Below, one piece after another: positions 48,687 through 58,199 of a stretch of 64,000 bases of DNA. Both the position numbers and the translations under genes were made by a program. Positions within the stretch are counted from its first letter, which is position 1, and each line of letters begins with the position of its first letter. Location: NCBI GenBank assembly GCA_004352715.1, contig SCFE01000002.1, positions 3,792,091-3,856,090 of the forward strand. The letters run 5' to 3'. Below the pieces are notes generated by a model. That model was not told where the DNA came from. It was given only the letters and a program-made list of their open reading frames with translations, and made no database searches. Source of the stretch: Hofstenia miamia. Taxonomy: Eukaryota; Xenacoelomorpha; Acoela.

Positions 48687-51600
48687 CTAAAATTGCAATG
48701 AACTTCTTATGTTATAATTCATGCAATTAAAAGAAACTTTGCTAGGATAACTAGGAATAAATAGGCAAACAAATAGCAGAAAATGCCTTTAAAATAATGG
48801 TCCAATAATACTCAAATTAGGAATACTTAAGATTGTAAATTTATTGACACATATATAGTTATGGTTCGAAGTATATATATATATATATATATATCCAATA
48901 TTTTGTTCACAAACGTAAAGATGCATAATAAATTTTCCTAGCATTTTTACTTACTAACGAAAATAACCAATCAATCAACATTTAATTGTGTCTAGTTCTT
49001 CTAGAAAATGACAATTGATTGATATTGTTAAAGTTTTGCACATGAATCTTGACACATACTTCCTAATATTTAAATATCAAATGAATAATTTCGGATACGT
49101 ATTTCTAAAACAGCTGCTTCTCTATAAGAATTAAATTAATGTTAAAAAAGTTACTAGCATCAGGCGTTCCAGGATCGATTTTTAATTCCTCTTGAGTTGT
49201 TGCAATATCTATTGCAGTAAGAACGCACACAGGCCCTCCATGCACATACGAAGATACTTTTGGTATGCGAATTTCAGGTATTACACCTAAAGAATTATGA
49301 TTTATGTGACAGTAAAATAACACAATATAATGCAACGCTAAAAATATAAATTAATCAATTACCAAATTTCGAGGCTTCATAACTAATTATAAATCCGTGA
49401 CTTGTACCAACCCAAAAATTACCAGGCATTGACAGCATAGCAGTGATTTCATAATTACCAATGTTGTAAATGGCTGACGGAGTTGCTGATCTTTTACGCA
49501 CATTAATAGCTAAGTATGAATTACCTTCTAGATTTTCAAGAACTTCATACCTAAATCCCCATCAAGAAGACCAAGAGAGCGTGTGGTGGATGTTTCGTTG
49601 AGAACCTCTCTACTTTCAGAATGATACAGTAAAATGTTTGACGAGCGGCTGAGAGAAACCCATACACAAACACCCATTGTAGCCATGCACTTGACAACCC
49701 TTTGGGAATCATCGTCACAAACGGTAATGGTGTACTAAAAAATTTTACGATTTACATAATTCGAAATAAACAAGCAAAATTTTGAAAATGAAAAACAACT
49801 ATTCTTAAAAACTATGACTAAATCTTACATCTTTCTTTTCGCTGGTAAAATTTACAACATGTATTTTATTCCCTGCACTGCACCACAAATAATCGGAACC
49901 ATCACACCTTACAATATTGGTAACTGGAGAAACAGATAATCGTAATTTACAAGGTGTTTTGTTCCACACACCCAGCTTTTCCTTCGCTAAAAAAATACAA
50001 AAAATAAATATGCATATAATTTAATTGATATAAAAGTACTACATAACATCTATCTCAAAACTTTCTAACTAATAAAGCTCAAGTCTAGAAGAGAACAAAC
50101 TTACAGGTGATTCTACTAAAAATATAGAGTGCTCCGTTTTTCATTCCAGCACAAATTTTTCCTTTTGAATATAGAATGGCAGTTACTGGCAAGCTATCAG
50201 TGTCTAAATGAAACAAGCGACTTCCAAGACCTGTTTTACTATTCACACCGAATACCACAATGCTAAAGATATTTGGATTTAATTAAATTAAAGTAATATA
50301 TTGCAAATAAGAAAGTTTAAGAAAGATGATAAATATCCAAATCCAAACTCTCTCACACACACACACACATATATATATAAATCACTAAACAATATTTTTT
50401 AAATGATGACTGATTTATTTCTTAAATACAGAACCCGTATACATATATCGTCGAATATGGAAAGCGAACCCCATGGTTTCTGTTCCAATCCACACACTGG
50501 TTTGGGTGAGAAGCTTGGAACGAATGCTTTGTGTATGCTTTGGGTCATTATTAATCTTTTGAATAACATCTTTGTAGGCTTTCACTTCATTTCCAACTTT
50601 GAGCCCTGAAATTACATTTGCAAAAAATGTTTTTACTCAATGCTTAAAATGGCTATAGAATTGCTTTACTCACGGTAAAATCTTACCTGGTACGGAAACA
50701 GCACAATGAACAAGAGAATCGACAGCTCGAAACCAGCCGGTGTTATGAACCGAATCGTCGCAGACAGAAACGGTGCGTACAAATGTCTCCCCGGGGGCAG
50801 AAGCAAACAGCCACACTATGCCCATACAGATACCAACATGCTGTCCGAAATCACACACTTTTGGAGGATCATCAATTGCCAGAGCACACACAGGCTAAAA
50901 TTAATTTCTTAAAGATAATAATAAAAGGAACCATGATGGTGCATACATTTCTGTACATTAATGGAGGTAAATTAAAATAACTCCGATTTACCTGTAGATG
51001 TGGTTGCTCAATAAACGGATGAGAAATGATTGAACGGATAAGTGGCAACAAGTGAATGGGAAGAATGTCATCTGGGTTTTCATACCAAGGTGGGAAAGTT
51101 GAATTATACGGTTGATTTGATAACTGCACCAAAGATAAATCATTACTCCATCCAGTACATTCTTCTTTTGTATCAAATGCCAATGTTAAAAGTTTATTTC
51201 CACTTCTAAATATTCTCATAATCATTAATACAAGTATTTATAATTAAATAGCCCAAGAAAACTATGAATCCTTTAATCTCAAATCAAAATATGAAAGAAT
51301 TAAAATCACTTTGGGAATATTAAGAAATTGAGGTGTAAGCTAAATTAAGTTTAGCATCTTTTGTACATTTCGCTGGTTTCTGGACCAAACTACTACGAAA
51401 ACTCTGCTTAAGCACGTGCTCAATGCTTGGATCAAAAACAAGGCATGTTAGATCAGGCATCGAACTGGAGAGCTTTTCCCACCTGGTATTGAATCGACTC
51501 GGTACAAATATCCGAAACCCAATAAGTGATGGTTTGTTCAAAATTTTTTTAAAAGAATTGCCTCTCCTTTCTTTTTCTACTTTAATTGAGGACTTCGTTC

Positions 51601-54160
51601 CGCCCTGTTCAGGCGCGCCTTTGCGCGAAATCAGAAGTTTTCGAAACAAACTAACTTTGTGCACGGCGCGTCTGAACGGAACTCACACTTTTTCTCCAAC
51701 AAGCAAAAACGAGGATAGTTGGTGCTTCCATAGGCAGTAGACCGATTCATATTCTGAACAATGGGTATAATATAAATTTCAAAGTTTTTACGAAAATTCT
51801 CATTGAAAAATATTAATATTTTTATACAGTTCAAGCACAGGAATAATTCTTAGCATAAAACTTCATCATTACATGAGACGTATAGATGTGTCCATATCAA
51901 AGGCTTTTAATATTTTTTGAACAGGCTTGGATAAAATTGTTCCTTAAATAAGGCTAGTAAAAATAGGGTTAAGGATTTTTGTAAAGGGCTTTTTTGAATT
52001 TGAAAATTTCCTTTATGCTTTCCTAAGCATCTTGAAAACTTAACAATACGTCTACTACTCATAATACTTAGCTTGGTCCCTAAAATGTAGGCAGATATTA
52101 CTTCTTGTAATGGAATTTCGATTAAAAAAATATTCTAAAAAATGAGGCTGAATATGATTATATATGGGCAGGGATGTGTCAATGGTGTAAAATTAATCGG
52201 GAAACGCTCATCGGCGATATTATCGATAAGATTATCTATCGCAACTGCTAAAAACATCGATTTGTCTATCAGTCTCTTACGATAATTGGCAATTCAGGGT
52301 TGCACACTCAAAACAAAAAATTGAAAAAGAACGGACCTAAATTTCTTATACATAAAATATTGTTGAACCTTTGCTCATTCATGCGAAATACATTTTCACG
52401 AACTATTTTACAACCCTTCACCTGTTAACTTATACAAGTCAGTTTTTGTAATAAACAGTGTTAGAGCATAAGACCTCACTCAATAAAGTTGTTGAACTTT
52501 GTTCTTAACCGATATTTGCTATAATCGATATATTTATTGAGAAAAATTTAATGATCGATATCGATAATTTTACGCACCTGGGCTATGCTTTCTAATTAAA
52601 TTACTTACACGAATATGGAGCGGGATTCAAAATCGAGGCCCATTTCCAACGCTGGTTATAAATATGATCTGGTTGTGGCACATACATGTGCAAAAACTTA
52701 AACACACCCATTGTTTGTAAAAACCTATGTATATTTAATGCTTATTAATTGAAAAATATAATTAACAGTTATCGGAGAATTGCATTTCTAATTAAATATT
52801 GACATAAACACTGAACTCTACAAACATCAATCAATACAATTATCTAATCTAATACAATTACATTTCTGTAACGGTATAAATGAGGCTTGAAGTAAATAAT
52901 AAATTTAATGAAATAGTACTACTGTCAGTTTTCTCAAATATTAAAAATAGTCTATTATGACAACACGATATAATGAGAAAACAACCACATAGTAACATTG
53001 CCAAAACTGTTGCTATCCGCTTAAAGGAATGATTGCAAATATTTCAAGTGGTAGAATCATAAGATGTGATAATGATACAATCAGAGAATTCATAGTCGCA
53101 ATTTAAAAACGTTTCAAATATTGCATTTTATACCATCTTTGCTTCAACTACAGAAAAATTTCGCCTCAAATAAAAAAAACTATGATTTATTTCACTAACT
53201 ATGTCATATTTATATTATTAGCATGAAATATCTTGACAAATGCGAGCATTGCTTTTCTCTATTTTAAAAAGAAAGAATAGGAAACTGCTCTTTCAGTTAT
53301 TTACTTCTGCAAATCGTCTTTTTACAATGACCAACCACCTTCATTTAAAAGGACTTAATACTCTGGATACAATGTTAAGTTGAATGAAAAAAACCAACGA
53401 AATTTAATGACGTTACCGTTATCAAACACACATACTTAAAATTGAGTTTAACAGCAACTTCTGTACTGCCTGCAACCTTAATTTTGCCTTCCGTGTTTTT
53501 CAACATATCCAAAGCTTTATGAAACGTAGATACAACATTGTCAACAGAAAGAGTCTAAATGCATTTTTAAATACATTACATAATTTACAATAAGTTCAAT
53601 AATCACTAACAACAAGATGTGCTTTAATGATTATTTCGAAACATTGATTTATTTAAATAACATACAAATAATTCTGCATTTAAAGACAAACAGATATAGA
53701 TACATATTCTAGACGACGCCCCTTCTCATTGTTTTCATATGGTCAAGAAGGATATTAAAGGCTACAATGAGATGACTGAAAAGCGCTAAAAGTCTTTTTT
53801 GAAAATACACAGACGATGAGAACGGGCACCGTCTGAAACCTTCAGAGGCTGTTGAATCGATTACAGTAAATGCAGAAGAACTCTGACACTAGGCACGCTA
53901 CGATGCTCTTGAAAGTATCCGGTGACCTAGCATTCCTACGTTTCGATTCATTGTTTTAATTTTTTGTAAACAATTTTGATAGCTTCCACTAAACCCACTA
54001 GTATAATAATATCCTTAATTGTAATACAATTTCAGAAAACAACAGATAATTCTTCAATAAAATATTTCTTTGCAGGGCCAAAAAATCTCTTAAAGTTTTC
54101 GAGTAACCTCAACTCAAAGTATGGTTCATTTTTTGTGGGTTACCTTACATATACACACAC

Positions 54161-54199
<39 letters not shown>

Positions 54200-57100
54200 G
54201 CTTAAATAGAATGCGGTAACTTTACATGGTCAACTCGCTCAAATACTTACAAAATACAGAAGGCAAAATCAATCTTACTCTCTAAGTTATTTATCAACGA
54301 CTTATTTTTATTTTATTGTCCATAAATCATTGTTTTGATAAAGAATCTGGACTTAACGGTCATCTCAATGAAAAGTATGCGTGCGCAACAATTGGTGTTG
54401 ACTGTCGATTACCAGTAAAAGAGGCGCAAGAAAATGCAATTAATTTTATTAATGCAATCCGTACAAACGATGCCACGAATACACAAGTTTCTTGATTTCG
54501 TCCAAAATGTCCTAATTCCAAGCAATCCTGATAATTTATAATGTTTAAAGTCATTATACCGCAATTGGAAAAATTGGTGCTACATACTTTTCGTTTTTGC
54601 CTCTATATTGTCCAAAAATTAATCCAATTTATCAGTGATTTGCAGAATCGAAAGAGAAATCTGAACGGGAAATCCGAAGTAGGTGAGAAACAATTATTGA
54701 AAGGAGACCTATATTTAGAAATATCTACTAACTGTTGTTCGTATTGCCGAGCTCAACTTTTACAAGCATACCAAGAAAGACGATTGGTGTTACAATATAA
54801 AATTGCATATGTATGTGAATTTGTTAATGCATGTATAACATACAATGTATTTGAAAGTGACTAAAGTAGCGTGCACGTTTACAACTTTGCGCGCAACAAA
54901 TCTCGATTTAATGAGGCGCACAAGAAAAGTTGTGTGTACGCGATTCCAACTTTGTTGTGAACTTTTAATTCAATAATTTATTTCTGAGGAGAGCACAATT
55001 TACGTTTTGTAACAAACTACTTTTCTTTAATAAAAATATAGCTACAAATGAAGAAAATTATTGTAATTAATTAACAGATGACATAATTATTATATATTAT
55101 AATAACAATTTTTAAATTAGTGCTATTAATTTTTTAAAATATTTTTTACTTTTGCATCCCATAATCTTCCTCTGTTTCAATAATTGTAATATTCATTGAT
55201 TCTTGTATGCAGGGTTTTTCGCATTCACACAACGTACCCTCTGACGCATAGTTTGAATTACTCATTGTTTACTTTTCGAATATAGTAAGAATGTGGACAC
55301 ATGATAAAGAGGTTGAATCAATTCAATTAATAGAAGGCAAACCCTGTCTATAGAACATAGTGTCCTGAGTATGAGCACTCGAAGAATTACCCTATAAGCC
55401 TATCAGTTGGTGAAATAAAAAAGCTTTGTTGCTTTTGCAAGTAACTTCCCAAATAATTCAAAAGGAAATCGAAATGATCAGTAGTCATTCTATAAAAATT
55501 CGCAAAACATGTTTCATCTGATCAACACAGCTCACTTGTCAATGAACTTGTTACACCATACATGTATCTTTTGAAAATCCATTCTTTGGTCAATAATTTT
55601 TTAGATTTCTTACAATTTTGTCGTTTCTTATTGTCACAAACTGCAATTAGGCATGTTGATATAGCTCAATTCATTCTGACAGAAACAATTTACCCGTCCA
55701 TTTTTATTACATAACTGATTTAAATTGCACAAGGTGCTTTCAAAACTGTCTTTTTCCTTAAGACTGCTTCACTGTATTGGTTGTAGTGTAATTTACTGGT
55801 AGACTTAATTAAGAAAAATGGCAATACATATAATTCAACTAAAAAGTTGTGGGGAAAGTTGTAGGTGTGCACGCTACTTAAAAGTCGTAATTTGTTTTTT
55901 TAATAGCATATTTGAATTACAGGTATCCATTTAAGCTACTTTCCGTAAAAATTCACTAATTTGTTAAAATAAATTTACTACCTTGTAAGAGTAGTTTAAT
56001 TTTCGCACAATATTTTGAATTTCCTCAATATGGGAAATGTCTTGCTGAATATTGTCCCTTTCGCCCAAAAGCTTAGATGGCACGCCGGACATTAGACCTA
56101 AAACAATTAAAATCAAGTGGAAATAACACATTCTTACCATTGCGAAATGCGTATTCAGCAGACATGATCGAAATCTGATTTATGGGTATGTGCCAAGAAA
56201 TGAGAAACTTTTCATTCCCATTGTTGTTAAACCTATAAATTTATGAATAAACCCGCTATATATAAACTAGTAAAAGAACTTCTTTGTATAACCCGAGAAT
56301 ATTGAAAAAATTATTCATGATTCAAGTACATAAATTATAAAAAAACAATATACACTGAGTTCAACGATTAAAAAGATTTTAGTAAACGATTATCATTGGC
56401 AAATAGCTTAGTTACTTATAAAAATGAGTGTAATGCACAATGGGAAATATAAAATATTAAAACTATTTCATGAATTTATAAAGAAAAACAAAATAAAACA
56501 AACAAATTTCCATATGGATCTGCTGGCCCTCAATGGTCGTTAGATTGATCTGGGGATGTATACGAAACGTGTTGTGTCAAAATCCCTTTTCAAATAACAT
56601 ACCTCAGCAAAATAATAAATAAGTTAAGTTTCTTTTTACTGGGCCTTGAACTCCATTCTATGCAATAATATTTTTGACAAAAAGTTAAACGGCTATAACT
56701 CACGAACAAATAGCGGTATTCAATGTGTGAAAGTGCAACATGAGTTTTTCCTCGCTTACTTACGTTTTAAAATTCTACCCGATCGGACCCCTTGTGGGCA
56801 GTCTTTTCCGCGAATTCTAAGGCCCAACCTCTAGACCACTGACTTTTTAGCACAGCGAATATCAATAGGGCTTAGGCGGCGGCCAATCTACAGAGTAAGG
56901 AGATAATTTGAATAAATCTTAAGAAATCGGAATTTTCATTAAACGATTGCTAGTATTTTTAAGTACATCGGGCACAGCAAAACACTTTAGTACATATGTT
57001 CTAGAGATGTTCGCAGTAGAAATTTTCGTAGAACTTAACGTACCACAACAAAATTTTGCCACCGCCACAGAAATTTGACATTCATTGCGGTACGCCGCAA

Positions 57101-58161
57101 TGAGACGTAAGCTACAGCGACTACACCTCTTTTTTTATTTTAAAATTTTTTCGGTTTAACAAGTCTGTCAAAGGTTAGAGTTAAAACAGAGTTTTCAGTT
57201 TATAGTATTTAATACTTATATTCATCTTAAATTAGTTAATATTGATATTTCAACAGTAATTTTTTCTCAAACTCTCAATGTATTTTTTTGATAGACAGCT
57301 CATCGCGGTTCACTGAAATTAAAGTTGTACTAACCGCTACCGCGGTATACTTCGGTGTGCCGCATCGTGCACATCTCTAATATGTTACCCATTAAATGAT
57401 TGACATTAACCAATAGATCCGTCAATATTCCATGAGTCCCAAATTTCACAATAGGCTTGGATACATTTGTTGCAAAATGCAGGAAAACGGCTTATTGCTT
57501 TTAAAAGAACACTATCCGGAACAAACTGATTTTATACAATTCCCAGACGTAGCGCGAACACCCTATTTACAAGAATACGTACCAAGATTTCTGTTGTGTT
57601 AGACAGATAAGTCTGTCAGTCAATAAAACGATTTTTTTCTTTTTTGGACGAGAATTGTTTGGATCATCAGTAACATTCCATGCAAATATTTCATCTTGCC
57701 GCACATATGCCAGATCTCCGTATAAACACTTTTTAAACTAAAATAAATTGTATTGAGCCATAGTAAATAGTATGGGTCCAAATAATCGAATATTAGAATA
57801 CATTCGAAGCGTCGGTTAAATATAATTTGACAGCATGTCAAATATATTTTCGATAATTATATATATATATATATATAAAATCGAAAAGTGCATCTATAAG
57901 GCAATGAATGCAACTATCAGTTAATTTAATATTAAACACTATATTTTAGATTAGCAAGGCTGGCTTATATTTTGCACTCAAAATTCTAACATTTGGAGCA
58001 AGCGAAGCAATTTCTCAGGACGGTGGTACTCCGCCAATATGAGCACATATCCTATTACATGATAAAGCTTCACACCTCGTTTCTTAATATTCAATGAGCT
58101 CATTTCAGAACTACCTAGACAAATCAAAACATTGTGTTAATAAAAAATTAATGTTTTAAAC

Positions 58162-58199
<38 letters not shown>

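Noticed and set aside
54541-54864. 107-codon plus-strand frame ending at the TIR transposon
   Set aside because: No recognisable motif, antisense within a Rho-GEF intron, likely chance or repeat.
57970-58105. Minus-strand open segment with KKRGVKLYHVIGYVLIL, resembling a PH strand
   Set aside because: It is out of phase with the neighbouring exons, and the PH domain is already complete with exons 57583-57737 and 56138-56232. The GGCGGAGTACCACC text looks repeat-derived.
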